In this document: in pieces, positions 27,248-42,200 of the stretch
Layout of the letters: each line of letters starts with the position of its first letter
Position numbering within the stretch: position 1 is the first letter of the stretch
Source: Sclerurus mexicanus
Taxonomy: Eukaryota; Chordata; Aves; Passeriformes; Furnariidae
Reading direction: 5' to 3'
Assembly (NCBI GenBank): GCA_013396755.1
Contig: VWZF01005763.1
Span: 248,001-312,000 of the forward strand
DNA length: 64,000 bases
The notes under the pieces: model-generated
What the model saw: the letters and a program-made list of their open reading frames with translations, nothing else
Told to the model about the DNA's origin: nothing
Database searches by the model: none
Program-made: the position numbers and the translations under genes

Positions 27248-30200
27248 CTGTCAAGTTAGCAAAAATCAAACAAATTGTCAGAAAAAGAACATGTTCACTC
27301 TCAGCCTTCTTTTTTGACTTGCATAATTGTAAAAAAGCAAAATATGGCTCACAAAAATCATTGAAGATGAACTTACAATCCTATGAAGGTTAAATGCACA
27401 TTCTTCGGTAGCTTGAAGTGCTACATACTACACAAAACTTGCTTGCCCCACTCTTGACTTTGTGATTCCATTCTAAGGTGCAAGGACATAAAACTCCTTA
27501 CAATGGGTAAGAAAAAGTTCCCCTCAGCACATTTTCTCTGTCACTGTGCCTTGCAAAATGCCTACACTAAAAGTTAAAACTCTGTACGACTTCAGTTGTT
27601 TTCCAATACCATCCTCAATGTTTTTACTGCAAAGTGGCAAAACATACTGGGACAAAATCCACCATTTACTTACACTCTAAAATTATGACTGGTAAGCAAG
27701 ACAGGTTTTAATGATTGTTTAACACTTATTTATGGGAAAAACACCGAAACAGGCAATTATTTAACAAAAAACTAAATTTTAAAAGAAACAGTATAGCTTT
27801 AACACAGAGTAATTGAATTGTCATATATATAACACCAAGATATTGGACTCTTTCCATTGCTATCCCATTGGAGAGGAGACCAGACTTTCCCTCAAACACT
27901 CACTAATATGACTAAAAGGAGTTGTATATTCTAGTTGGAGTTGGATCAAGGGTTGGACTCGATGATCTTGGAGGTATTTTCCAACCCAATAGATTCTATG
28001 ATTCTAGTCTTAACAAATATCAACATCTTCTACTCCCTACTAATCACCTGCCTCAAAGCCTTCATGATATCTGTGCCATTCAAACTCAACATGCTAATAC
28101 AGGAGAGGAATGTTGCTGGAAATCATGTTCATATTTAAAGGTAAATTAGTTATCAATTTTGCTTTAAAGCTAATTTGTTTGACAATGATATGTAGTAGAT
28201 TATTTGTGTACCTATCCTGCAGAACTGTGCTGAACAACTGAAAACAACAGAACCTGGCCTAGAAAAGAATAAGTGTCAGGTTATCCTTTAAAAAGGATGA
28301 TATTTTAGCTTGAGTACAAAATCTTTCCCTAATATCCAAACTCCAAATACACATTGCTGTTAAAAAATGCACTGAGTTAGGCCTTGTTCAAAAGTCACCT
28401 ATCCGAATTACTAATCTAGAATTTTAGTATCTGGTACAGTCACAACACACTATCCAGTTTACTAGAAAAAATTAACTCATACTGTAGATTTAATAGTGAT
28501 TTAACTAGGAATCAGTTCCTTCAACAATCTTTCTAATGTTAGATGGAGTCTTACCGATGTGGTGCTGAATAGTCGTATGTCATGAGACTGAAGCTGTCTA
28601 CTGCTGAGGCCAACTGATCAAATTCCTTCTTTGTGAACATTCCCAGCTGGTTAGTCCTTTCAAAACAAAGCAAAACAGAAACAATGGGAAGAGATAAATT
28701 ACTACAATAACCTGGCTTATTCTCTCCTTTGGGTTTCATACCATTTGATCACATAAGAAAAATCTTTCATTCTTAGGTGGCAAAAAAACCCAACAGATAT
28801 TTCAGTGCCATACTTATAATAAATGTCTAAGAAAAAAAATAAATTCAATGCTATGTAGGTTGCCAGTGGGAATAATCATATTTCGACAGCACACTTACCA
28901 AATAAGCATTTCCAGCATGGCTACAATCCTGATTATAAGGGCTGTGGACTAATCAAATTGCCTTAGGTAGCAATCAATTGAACTCTAAAAGGTTTTACAA
29001 AACCTTTAATTACTTGGCCTGTCAAACTGGTTTTGACACTTACAAAACTAAGTTCTCTGAGGCATACTTAAATAAATGGATGGGTGCAGCTTTGATAGAA
29101 AAACACAGAACAAAGGTAATTTTTTTATTAATCTCAAAAAGAACAATAATTTCAGTTTATACTGTACTTAAGAAAGACTATACAAACTTGTTTTCTTTAG
29201 ACATAGATCCACTGCTTTCTTTGGGCAGGGGGAGGGGATGAGAAGAAGAAATCCATGATATGACCTTTAGACAACAGTCTAGTAATACCTTCAGCATAAC
29301 TTTGTATGAAATATGGAACATAATTCTTCCCCCTTTTTTTTGCCTACTCCTGATCTACAAAATATAGCACTGGATTAATATATACCTTAGCTTCATGGGT
29401 GAGGTGGTATATATTTTGTCAGTTTTGGACTCACAGAGACTACAGACCTCCTTCAACCATTCAAGCTGGAAACAATTAGGTCACACAAGTTGCCTGAAAA
29501 CATTTAATCTGTTTCAAAGAGAATTTGTAACTTCAAACTAGCAGCACAAATAGCACAGCAGGGAACATAAGGCAGCCTTAATCACATTGCAAAGATGGGG
29601 GAGAAGCTTCTGCCGGGAGAGCCATGCCCTCAGCCAGAGGGCTCTGAAGCATGTTAACATGAGACCAACAGGTAAAGAAGTAGCATATTGTCCTAAATAA
29701 TCCAGGAGACAAAAGTTCATAGGGGGACATTATAAAAGGAAAGAAAAAGAGTAAAAAGGTGGCTCAACAGCTACAAACTCTGTAGTGCTTCTCTGCCATA
29801 AGAGAGGCAGACTTATAGGATTATACAAGGTTCCTCTAAAGAGTAGAAGAGAGAGACTGAACCAGATCTTCCCAGTAACATCAGAAACCTCTACTTGCTC
29901 TAAAAATTAGTAGGCAATCCCTGTCTAGACAAGGTACACTTTCCAAACCACTCACGTTCCATCTTAAATGTAAAAACTAAAAGGATGTTCAGTGACAGAT
30001 GCAAGTAATAAACAGAGAAATCACATACTTTGACCCTTATCCCTTTTGGATCAGTGTGCAAATTCTACATCCAACAATATGTGTTGATGGATCACCAGAG
30101 CATGACAGTATTCATTGATCAGTTTACAAGGACACTTTCTGTTCCATCGCTTTGGAAAAGAGATGAACAGAGTACAGGTTACAAAGTGGGCAGACTAAAT

Positions 30201-33200
30201 CACATAATATGCCTGTCATATTACAAAAGAGCAATGCATAAATGATATGTGCAAGTCAGGTCAATGAACCTGACCAAACATACCCTGGATTACATAGCTG
30301 TAATCTGTACGAAGCACAGTGGTGTTGTGGAAGTCTCACATTTTCAGAAACAGTGATGTACTGGTCCTATGAAGGAGAAATCCCCTCCCTTTCCTTCCAG
30401 GCTTTTAACAAATTAGAAAAAATCCTCACTTCTGGAACCTATTGGGGTTTTTTGTATAGTTACCTGCTTGCCATTCACTGTAATTGAAAACTACAGTTGT
30501 TCTACCAGAATTAAAAAAAAAAAAAAAAAAATCTTTGAAACAATATCATGGCAAATTGGATGTCTGTAGGCAAAGAAATTCCCCTGTGCAAACTCCAGCA
30601 AAACACATTTCCAGTAATTGATTGTGATTACTCATGAAGGGAAAAGCATATAAAGTAATTATAATGTGTATTAGATATTAGGGCAAGTTGGATTGCTTTA
30701 TAGATTAAGTTACGTAGTATTTTAATGAAATTTGCATGTGCAACTTAAGAAGAAACCCACAGGTTAAAATGGATATTGTCATCATTTTCTCCAAAGCAAT
30801 CTTGTAACTCAACTACTTCTGTGACACAGGAATGCCATCTGAGTAGCAAGGGCATAAATTTCCAACTTGGAACAACCCAGCAGCAATGAATATGCTTTGT
30901 CCATTCATGTATAGTGTTAAAACGCCGCCACTCTTCAAAAAAAGGCAAGAACCACTCGCCATATCAATGAGTACCACCAGTCAACTCTGCCCTAGTCAAG
31001 AACTTTGGGAAACTTTCCACTGGAGCAAAAACTAGACTGTTTGATTCATACCTTTAGAGTTGTTCTGAGTCAAGAAAACCCACTATGCTCTCCATGTCCC
31101 CAGGAAAAAGAGCCTCTCCAGCAGTGATAAAAGCTCTGGTGAAAAGCAGATGCAAACCTAGGAAGTGTTCAGACTCAAAGCATCACTCAGCCTACTTTTC
31201 TGATTGACAATTCATGATCCAAAAATTCATCATACACTTCACAGTCTATTTTGAGTATAGGGTACTAAGTCTGTGATAAAGAAGTTTTCTTATACAACAT
31301 CCACAGAAATCATCTTCCTGTAAGAAACCTCAGGAATTCAACATGATCTTTACAACCGTTCCTCCTCTGCAACCTGGTAGAACTCACGGAACAATTATTC
31401 CCCTGAGAGCATAAGTCTTATTTGCACATATTCCGGAGAATTTGACAGCATTTTCCAATGGCACACTGTCATATGTATATTAAAAAAAAACAAAAAAAAA
31501 CTTATTAATGGGACATCACAGACTTAAAAGAAGAAATTACCTATTTTCCTTGGTATTTCTGTAGACAGCCTACAATTCCACATTCTCTTTTTACTATTTT
31601 ATCTTTCCATGTCTAAAATAACTGCAGGGGAGTTTGTTTCATAGCCCAGAATATCTATTACCTGCATCGTCCAAATTACGTACAGTCCATGTATCAAAGT
31701 TCCCACTAATGCTTTACTGATAAGTATTTCTGTAAGGTTTTGATTTGTCAGTCTTTCATATTGAAAGACTGGAAAAATACTTTAACAATGCAAACTGCTT
31801 TCATTTACTTTCAAATGAATCTACATTCTCAATTACCTCGTCTCACTACTATTATTCTCAAAATGGAATAATTAAAAAAAAAAATAGGTGTTGTAATAGA
31901 CTGCTATTCCCTGAAGGTTTGAACTGCATTCTTGTTGGGTTACCTCACCTTCTCCCTCCCTTACAAAATAGAAGCTTCCTGTATCCTCATGTCTTTGAAT
32001 AGCCTTCATAATGGAAAACTGATTGATTTTTTTGTTTCTGCTATGATGCTATTTCAGAAGTCAGTCTCACAGTAATGACTTAATTTTCTTGTCATGTATA
32101 ATTTTCTGTAAAGCAACTGTTTGCAAATCTTCTCCCATCTTTCTTCACCATCAGATAGTATTGGTTTTCATAGCTCATTGCAGATAGGAGCATTATAATA
32201 TAATGCTACTACATTTTATGAACACAGACCACTGAATTCAGTTAATGCACAATCACCGAATAAAAATTCACTGTTTCTTCCTGCATGAAGTCTGTTCTAC
32301 AGCAAACAGGAGAAAGAGCTAAAATCTCTACCCTGTTCATCACACACTTATAGGCATTGATAATGAAGTAATCAAGTGCATAAACAAGCTAAATCTGAAA
32401 CTATTTTCTTATCAGAAAAAGTCCTTGACAGTTTTGTAACTACCCTTTTTCATTTTAGGTTTTTCAAAACTCTTAAAATGACAGCTCACTGAAGTAATTC
32501 TCCAGTATCAGTACTTAGAAAACAGTTTCACATGGATTCTGGTTTCCATGGATGTTTTGCAACTAGATTTTCTGGTCTCTTATAGATGTTTTACCTACAA
32601 TACCCTCTTAGAGCTGGGTCTTGGGGAAAAAAAGATATGTTATCTTCATCTATCCAGCTGCCTATTTTCTTTAAGTAATGATTAAAGATTTGTGAATCTG
32701 TAGCGCTCACCATTTTCTTGCTTGTCAAGCTGGCTAGGTTTTGTTGTTTTTTTAAATACCTATCCTAATCTTATCTGAGAATTTGGTAAAGAGATTTTTA
32801 CCCCTGATGATTATGCTTATGTCAATTTGGTTTGAAACTGGTCAAATGCCAAAAAAGCTTTAGGGGAGAGATGAAAAACTTAAGAGAGAAAGCTTACAGA
32901 CACCTTGTTACCTCAGAAATCAGGCTAATAAGAGAATTAAGGTCTGTCTACAATAACATTGTATGAAGTAGGCAAGTCAACAGCAGGATCTTGACACAAT
33001 ACTGCTGTTCAAAGCCATGAATAATAATTACAGATCTAATCTCTGCTGTTAAAAAAAGAACGTGATCATGCTGAATGTTTAACTGCAAAAAGAGAGATTC
33101 TCAGAGAGATGAAAACAGATTTACTACATAGTAGAGGATGAATTCCATGCAGTTGATTCGAGATTTTAAAAAGTACAGCATGTTCTCCATCTCTGACCTC

Positions 33201-36200
33201 TCTCCCTCAGTGAGCACATCCTTGCAGACAACAGATCAAGGTCTTTCCAGAGATGCATGTTACTCAAGCATTTCAGAAAATGCACATGCTTACTATTCAA
33301 ATATCTTCAGCATTTGTAATACAGAATTCTTTCTCTTTATTTCCTAAGGACAAAACATTGCAAGAGGTGAAGCAAGATCCAAACACAGTATCCGATCCTG
33401 TGGCCTACAAACTCAAATCAGTATGATAAATCTGGGACTGTGCATTCCAAAAACTAAAACGTTAGTCCATTGAACTACAGTGTTGAGGTCAGTCCATTCC
33501 AGAAAAAACAAATAACACAAATTCCAAGTTTGTTAAAAAAAAAGGAGGGAGAGAAATTTATTCTATCTTTGTATGAAAAATCTTACTCCTCTTAAAAGAC
33601 AAAAAAACCTCAAACTGAAAGGTAGTTCCACAAAACCACTGCAATCACCTCTGCTCACACACGCTCTTCCAGTCACAGATTTTCTTCTGATTCTACTCAT
33701 AGAACACTCTCCCAATTTCACACACTAAAGTGTTGGAACAAATGAAGGCAGAGACAAAAGCAGGAGGTTCCTCCCTCTCCCAACTAAACCGCATGTTCTT
33801 AACATCTCCAAATTCCATTTTGCTTGTGCAATATGAAAGCCTACCTTATTGCTAATAAATCTGAGAAACATCATCCCAAGAGATAAAAATTATAAAAGAA
33901 CAAGCAAATGAAAAAGGAGAATTTTAATGGCAGCATGACAATTCAGTTGTTCATTTGTAATGAGTTGGAATAGCCTGAATATCCCTAGATAATTACTTTA
34001 GCAAGCCTGGGCTAGACATTAGAGAGAACCTTATAATGGTGTAGGTATTCTGGGAGAACTGTACTAACATTCATTCACTTGTAGATTTTAAGATCGTGTT
34101 AGACAAACGTTATGAAAAATAATGTATTTTATTTTGCTTTTTTATAATTTTTTTATTTGTACATTCCAATACCATTCTCTACTATTCTGAATAGTAGCTT
34201 AAATACAGAAGTAAAAACCTGCAATCCTACTTGTGCAGTATCTTTTGCTGACACACTAATTTCATGATAGGAATGGTGACATTCAGATGCCTTCAGAGCA
34301 TAAGGGCTATCTGTCAGTTGTCCACAGAAAAGATCACAATTTAAAATTAACAAATATCTCTACCAAAACCCACCAACCACATTACTGACTGCATTCAAGT
34401 CTTCTTAATGGTAAAAATCTCTTTACCAAATTCTCAGATAAGATTAGGATAGGTATTTAAAAAAACAACAAAACCTAGCCAGCTTGACAAGCAAGAAAAT
34501 GGTGAGCGCTACAGATTCACAAAACAGGAGGTGCTGGGAATGGTTACTTCTTACACTATGAGTGCTTTATATCACTAGGGGACTGTAAATTATAATAGAC
34601 TGACAAGTAAAAACTTGCTTTATTTTCCTCAGGAAACAAAATAGTATTTATTTACCTAATGAATTTTTTGCAGAACATTAAGGGCTGGCACTCTTCTTTG
34701 ATATACACATCCCACTCCAGCTGTTGCCTTTGCAGTCCTTGCTCTCCAAATAGGCAGAAGTACAGGATCTGTTCTTGTCATGGAGTATCCTACACGGTTT
34801 TCACAAAGCCAAACTAATTACCTGTGGCCCATCTGGTTTAAACTAGTAACAGAAGTCAAGAAGGAGAAACATGCCAACAGTTATATGTCCTGAAAAAGAA
34901 GGCATGAAACCTCAGCAGACAGCTAGGGACAAATGAGCCTGAAAACTGCTGTCCTCAGAGCTGAGGCATGCTGGCATACCAGTCTGCACCACTTACACTG
35001 TATTTTTCAAGTAACTTAAGAACTTGTATCTGAAACTTTTGATTCAACATAAGAAATACACTTGTTTGACAAAACCAGACAATCTGAATATCAAAGAAAA
35101 AAACATTTGTTTTGATACTTGTCAGTGTATTTATCGGTTCCATTTTTGGGAAGGTCAACTGCTCTCCTTTAGTGCTGTTTCTGTTACGTTGCTTCACCCT
35201 GTTCATTGGAGTAATTTAAGCAAGACTATGCATAAATGAACATCCACTGTGTCACCATTTGCTTATCCTAATTTCCAAACTATTCTAGTGCCTTTTGTGC
35301 CAGGGCTTAATGCCCAGGCAAGCCATGCTCCAACAGCAGAACATCACGCAAAACAAGCTTGCACTCTGGAGCATATGAGTCTAATTTAAAAACTCTAACA
35401 CATCAAATGTAGCCTTAATTCCTCCTTGCAGAGATTAAAGTGCTCATCGTTTTTTTTAAAGTGCTCACCCTTTTATTTTCTTTTGAAAGTTTTCCAACTT
35501 CACACTGAAACTTATGCATTAATTGCTCTATACCAGCTGGCTTGGAACTGGTAGAGCTACAACTGATGGACATGAGGAAGAATACATTCCTCCCTTTCTT
35601 CTTATTGACCATTGTTAGTTGACCTACAGGTTATTTTAATGATTCTCTCTAGTGGGAATTCAAAATCAGATGTGTACCCCTGCTTCAGCAAGTGTCAGCA
35701 CAGTTGCATTAGTTTTACATAGTAAGGCATAGTGTTTAAAAAAGCCAGTTCTAAGATAGATTTGTTCCTCACAAGTCTTTTCTGAATCTATACAAAATGC
35801 ATGGAATGTTTCATGGCTGCAGTCAGAGCCATGCTGTACTGAGCTTGGCAGCCCAACAAACAGCAGCAAACCTAGGGAAGTAATCAGCAAGGGAAACATG
35901 TAGTTTAGAGCTGTTAACAAGCATCCAGATTTACTGTAGCTAATAGAATTGAGTTTAAAAAGAGATGTGACTGACAGACCTATACTTTAAGCCTTTTACA
36001 GGTGCTATAGTTTCAAAATCTTTCATGGAATTTTTTTTCTCTCCCTTACCAACAGAGGTTTAGGAGCTGAAAGCCCAGTCCCCACTATGTGCTCGCAGAA
36101 CCAGCTAACAAAAGGGTGGCTAATAGCTTTGCATTTCAACTTAATGGCTGGGAAGGATTGGGGATTTGGGGTGGCAGCGAGGAATGAGGCTTTTTCCTTT

Positions 36201-39200
36201 TTTTTTTTTTGCAAACTTCTTTGCTCTGGCTGCTGTGTCGGTGCCAACCACCGTTTGCTGGGCTGGTGGAAGCACTTGGAGGGAGCTGCCCTGGTTCAGC
36301 CCTCCAGCCCTACGCACTCTGTGCCAATCTCTGGAGAGAGAGCGAGCAGTCACCACTAGCTGGATTTGCTAGAGACTCCTTGAGGACTGATGCCATCTGC
36401 AGAGGAGTTGCTAAAACCCCCACCCCCCCAACACTTTGGGACAAAGGACGAGGAAAGAGCTCTTTACACTGCCCACGGGAAAGGTTTCAGCTGGAGCCCG
36501 TCAGTCACATTCGCGGCCACCGCCTCCCGAGGCACAGCATCACCTCCCGCTGCCTGTAAATAGAACTGCACCCAAAGGGGGCAGAGACAGGACTTGATTC
36601 GGTTGAAAGTTTTGGTTACGGTGTTGCTGTTTGTTCTGTTCTGTTTTTGGTTTTTTTTTGTTATATATATAGATACATTTGTAGAAAAGAACTGTCATTA
36701 TTTTCTATACATTTTCTGATTAAAGCCTCTTAATTTCAGAGGTTGTGATGGTTTCTTGGTAAGACGTCCCCTTCCTAGTCCAGACAGACATCTTAGTTTT
36801 CTTTTAAACTGAGACAACAGGGAAAAAACATGAGCCCAACAGTATGACTGTGAATACGATTCAGTAGTATTACCATAATTTGAAGACATTATTAAACTTT
36901 CTCCAGTAACTGTTACTCAGAAGTAGTCAGTAGTCATTTCCTACCCAGCTTTCTGTTCCTTTCAATATAAACTCATATCTCAAGTTGTATCTTGTGATCC
37001 AAATCACACATATTTTACAGGTTCTCTAATATGCAATAAAAACCTGATGATGCCAGTCAGCTAGCCTAGACAGCCCACTTAAGAGTCATCTCTATGCCTT
37101 CTTGAATGCTGATTTTTATGCACAGATCCCAGTTTCAAAATTTCTTGATATGTAATTGTACTCTCCATATTCCTGACAGTCCCTCTTTTTTTAGGATACT
37201 CATAGGAATATTGACAACTATGGAAACAACGGAGGGCAATGTGTTATTATAAACTAGGCACAACAAATAGGAAATTGTGCATAGCTAGCTTTCAGATTTT
37301 CCTTCATGACTCCCATTTTATGTATATTACCTGTTCAAACAGATTGTCTTCTAGCATCAAATTTCTTTAGTGGAAACAGCAAGCCTGGGAGAGGATACTT
37401 GATGTATACTCACTAACTCTAAAAATGAATATACAGTGATCATTTCTAGAATTGTTTGCTTTTCTGTGGCCTCATTTATCAAACTGGAAAGAAAAGTAAG
37501 AAATGTAAGATATGTGGAAAGTTCAGAAGAGTGCAGAAACAGTATTATTAATTCCAACAAAGTAAGACTATTATGACCACGTTTCTCACACATATTTTAA
37601 CCTTTCATAACTTTAAGAGGAGGTATTATAAAGCAGAATCCTACTTAATAAACAATAGTCTAAAAGTTGGTTTTCTAGCATACTGTTATTAGACATATTC
37701 TGATAATTGAAAACACCATCTGAAACAAGCAACACATTTCCTGCTGGTTTGAATATCCACTTACTAAAATTTCAAGGCTTTACATTCTGGCCCACATAGC
37801 TCTTCCTAAGAATAATGTTAAAAGTAAGTGACAGTTCCCATTTCATTCCAAATCAGACACAAGTTTGAAGCTGCTCATAATTTAATTGAATTTGTTTACC
37901 ATACATTATCATGAAAATTACCCTGCTGTTTACTTGTATATTCTGTGTCTGAATTACTACTCACCAGAAATACTTCCAAGAAAAACAGTGTGTATATATA
38001 CAGGAATAGTAAACCAACAACCATATCAATCTGTATACACAAAGTTATGGCAAGGCAATTAAATCTGCAGCAACTTCTAAAGATGACAGACTGCTGGTAT
38101 AAAACAGATAACCATAATAACTATGAGTATCTGATCATAAACAGTGCCTAAGAGACCAAAACACTCATTTCCTTTATCAATATGCAAAACATTGGTCAGT
38201 TGTGGCATCTACTAAGCTGAGCAACTGTGAGGTCAAGAAGCGATTTTTCATTATGTACTCTTCCTACTTTTCAGTCAAACATGTACGTATATTTATAGGA
38301 AAGGAAGAAAAGAGCATGACAGTAGAAAGTGAAAGGAGGGACAAGATGTCTGTCTTGCTGCCAATCTTTTCCCAAGAGGCAGAGTAGCAAAACTATGCTG
38401 GTACCCATTGCTACTGGAGAGCGGTAATGAAGACTGAATAGATTTTGGTAGATTTCCTTGCACAGCAGCCCTAGAAAGAAAAAGCTGAAGCTACTTAAGA
38501 CAGACTTTCACATGCACAGTGTTTTTGTGGCAAGAATAAAGAATTAACTGAGTAGCTAAAAAGGTAATTTTGAAGAATTGGTAGTTCAGTGGCAGAAAAT
38601 ACTGAAAATACGTACCTAGAGAGAAGGTTTAAGTAACAGGAAGAGTGTCTGTTTTTTATTCCTTACATATGCAAATATGAAATATAAATTTAGGGAAACT
38701 TGCTGTATTTTGATGAGGCAAGAACATACATTATGTTCAAATATTTGAAGAGAGAAAAGTGCTTTGGGTTCCTGCAGCTTTAAAATGAAAGCATCTGCAC
38801 TACTGCTGTGCATCTCAAGAAGTCAGTAAAGACAGACAAATTTTTCTAGAAGCTGCGAGGTTAAGTGCACCTTTTATCAGGGAGAAACATGTTTGGTTTT
38901 AATTTAAATAGCGCTTTGATATATACTATCAGAAACTGGCCAGGAGATAATTATTCTAGCTAGCCTGTATGCAATTTTACCGACAGTAGCACTTTCTGAG
39001 AATGTAGTGAGGACTGCAATAGTTCCAGTGGCTTGTTTACAATGTGCTTCACTCTTGCTAATAATCCCAAACACTGTGTCCCATAAGGTTAAATGAAAAC
39101 CTACTGCTCAACCACCTCTGCTTTGTATGGGTACACGCGTTATTAAAACATCGCTAAGAAAAGCAGCTATTTTGCATATAATTACTTAAATCAAGGATCA

Positions 39201-42200
39201 AGGTCTGATAAACATCTAGTTATTATCATGCTAGACTTGATAAAACTACTTAAATAGAAGCTACATGGTGTTACGTGGAGCTTCTTAAACAATTGAAACA
39301 ACCTCTTTCTAAAACAGTCTTCTGTGCATTTTAATTAGGATTGATACATACAAAGCTCCAAAGCTTTAGAGATTGTCAGCAGATTTTTGATATTTTTTTA
39401 TCAGAAATGCAGCAATTACTACTTTAACAGACTTCATCTGTAATTCTAAAACTCTTAATAGTGACAAAGTAACCTATGCTTTCTGTAGCTTTATCACATA
39501 CTCAGGGTATAACAAATCAAGCTCTTAGTATCTCAAAGGTGATCTTCCTTAAAAGTGACCCCAAAAAAGTTCTCAATAGCATGTCAAATAAGTTGAGATA
39601 TTTCATAGAATTATGTAGGCTAGAAAAAAACCTTTAAGATCATCCAGTACAACTGTTAACCTAACACTACCCAGTCCACCACTGAACCATGCCCCTAAGT
39701 ATGGTATCTACACATCTGCCAAATACCTCCAGGGAAGGTGCCTCCACGACTTCTCTAGGCAGCCTAGTCCAATCCTTTTGGTGAATAAATTTTTACTAAT
39801 ATCCAATCTGAACCTATCCTGGTGCAATTTAAGGCCATTTCCTCTCATCCTGAAAAAGGACCAACACCACCTCACTATAACCTCCTTTCAGGTAGTTGTA
39901 GAGAGTGGTAAGTTCTCCCCTGTGAGCCTCCTTTTCCTCCAGGCTGAACAATCCAAGCTCCCTCAGCCACAACTCGTGACTTACTCTCTAGACCCTTCAC
40001 CACTTCCATTGCCCTTCTCTGGACTTGCTTCAGCACCTCAGTGTCTTTCTTGTAGTGAGGGGCCCAGAAGTGAACAGAGGATTTGAGGTATGGCCTCACC
40101 AGTGTTAAGTACAGGGGGATGATCCCATTCCTAGTGCAGCTGGATACACTATTTCTGTTACAAGCCAGGATGCCATTAGTCTTCTTGACCACCTGGGTAC
40201 ACTGCTGGCTCATGTTCAGCAGCTGTCCACCAGCACCCAGGTCCTTTTCCACTGGGCACATTTCCAGCCATTTACACTCAAGCCTGTAGTGCTCCCTGGG
40301 GTTGTCGTGACCCAAGGGCAGGACATGGCACTTGGCCTTGTTGAACCTCTTACAATTGGCCTCAGCTAATTGATCCAGCCTGTCCAGATCCCTCTGCATA
40401 GCCTTCCTGCCCTCTGGCAGATCAACATTCCCACCCTACTTGGTGTTCCCTACAAACTTACCAAGGGTGCCCTTGATCCCCTTATCCAGATCACTGATAA
40501 AGATAATAAACAGGACTGGCTCCAACCCCAAGCCTTGGGGAATAGCACTTGTGATTGCCCACCACTTGAGTTTAACTTCATTCACCACCACTCTCTGGTC
40601 CCAGCCCTTCACCCAGTTTTTTAATCAGTTAAGAATGCACCTGTCCAAGTCAAGAGCAGACAGTTTCTCCGGCAGAATGCTGTGGGAAATTACTTGTGTC
40701 AAAGGCTTTAATAAAGTCCAGGTAAACAACATCTACAGCCTCTTCCTTTTTCATTAAGGGGATCACCTTGTCATAGAAGATCAGGTTAGTCAAACATTTT
40801 TCCTAATCTCATGCTGATTTGGCTTGATACTCTGATTGTCCTGTACATGCTGTGTGATGGCACTCAAGATGATCTGCTCCATGACCTTCCCCAGCTGGGG
40901 AGCTAAGACCGACAGGCCTGATGTTCCCCAGATCCTCCTTCTGGCCCTTCCTGTAGATGGACATCATGTCGGCTAATGTCCAGTCAACTGGAACCTTCAT
41001 GGTGAGTCAGGACTGCTGGTAAATGACTGAAAGTGGCTCGGTGAGCACTTCCACCAGCTCCCTCAGTACCTGTGGGTATCCACTTGTGAGGATTCACTGA
41101 CAAGTGGATCCCATCTGGCCCCATAGGCTTGTGCATGTCTTAAGTGGTATAGCAGGTCACTAACCATTTCCTCTCGGATTACTAAGGCTTCATTCTGCTC
41201 CCCCTGCCTTTCAGATTCCAGGAAGGATAGAGAAGAACACTAATTGTGCTCCTGATCCTTTATCTAGTCATCCCAAGACCCTGAATTCTCTTTTAGTTGC
41301 CCTTGGGCTTCTTATTACAGCTTCATTGCTGCCTACATGAAAAATTAATAATGGATAATAATCCAGGGGCTGCATCTTTGACCCAGGCCCCAGGGTGGCA
41401 GAAGACTTCCCTAAGAAATGGGTCTGGTCAAAAGGTCTCTTAGGACAGTAACTCGTCTCTGTTTCTTTATAGAAGAGATTTTGATGCAGGGCATAGGCCA
41501 ACTTAGCCTTAGTGTCTTTTCCAAACTAGATGAACCATCATCCCATCATTGTTCAGTTCCACTTGCACAGCCTTGTACCTCATATTCCAGGGCACCTGAG
41601 AAGGTGGCGTAATCACAGAGGAGACCCAACTTCTGCACCAGGCAGGAACTTATTGCCATTGCCCTCTATTCCTTAAGTTACCATGTTCTGTCAGGTAGAA
41701 AGATGACAGGGAATCTTCTGTGTCATGTGCTCTGTTTGCCCAACAGGCCCCTCCCAGGGAAGGTAGGGTGTGATTCCTAGAATCTATTTCTCTTTTGGAC
41801 CCCTGGACACTCCCTAATCTATTCACTTCCTCATGGAGTTCCTTGAAGTTTCTCCTGTTCGGGAAACCTCCCTGCGTACCGTGCTGGAGTGCTCCACCAG
41901 AGATCATGATGACACTGCAGCCTCTCACCTCAGCAACTGAGTTTACTTATTTACTTCAGGTTTTACTTTTGTCATTTACAGATTCCATACAACATCAAGA
42001 GATAAAGAATCCTCTGTTGTTAAAGACGTGACCACTGTCTTGTAGCCTGAAGACAAGTGTTTTAAAAGGATATCCATCACACAGGACAAACTGCCTAATG
42101 CATATCCTAACCATCAAAATGTAAGTTTTGCACAGTATTATATTATGAAGTGGCACAACCAATGCCATTTTTATTATTACTTTGTGCAAAGGATTATACT

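Noticed and set aside
32689..34523. Inverted repeat as a standard DNA transposon with 114-bp terminal repeats
   Set aside because: No target-site duplication at the outer ends and no transposase-like ORF in the 1.6-kb spacer. A non-autonomous element is not excluded.
35435..35467. Direct repeat TTAAAGTGCTCA, two copies 21 bp apart
   Set aside because: It is a small slippage duplication next to a T-run with no further structure.
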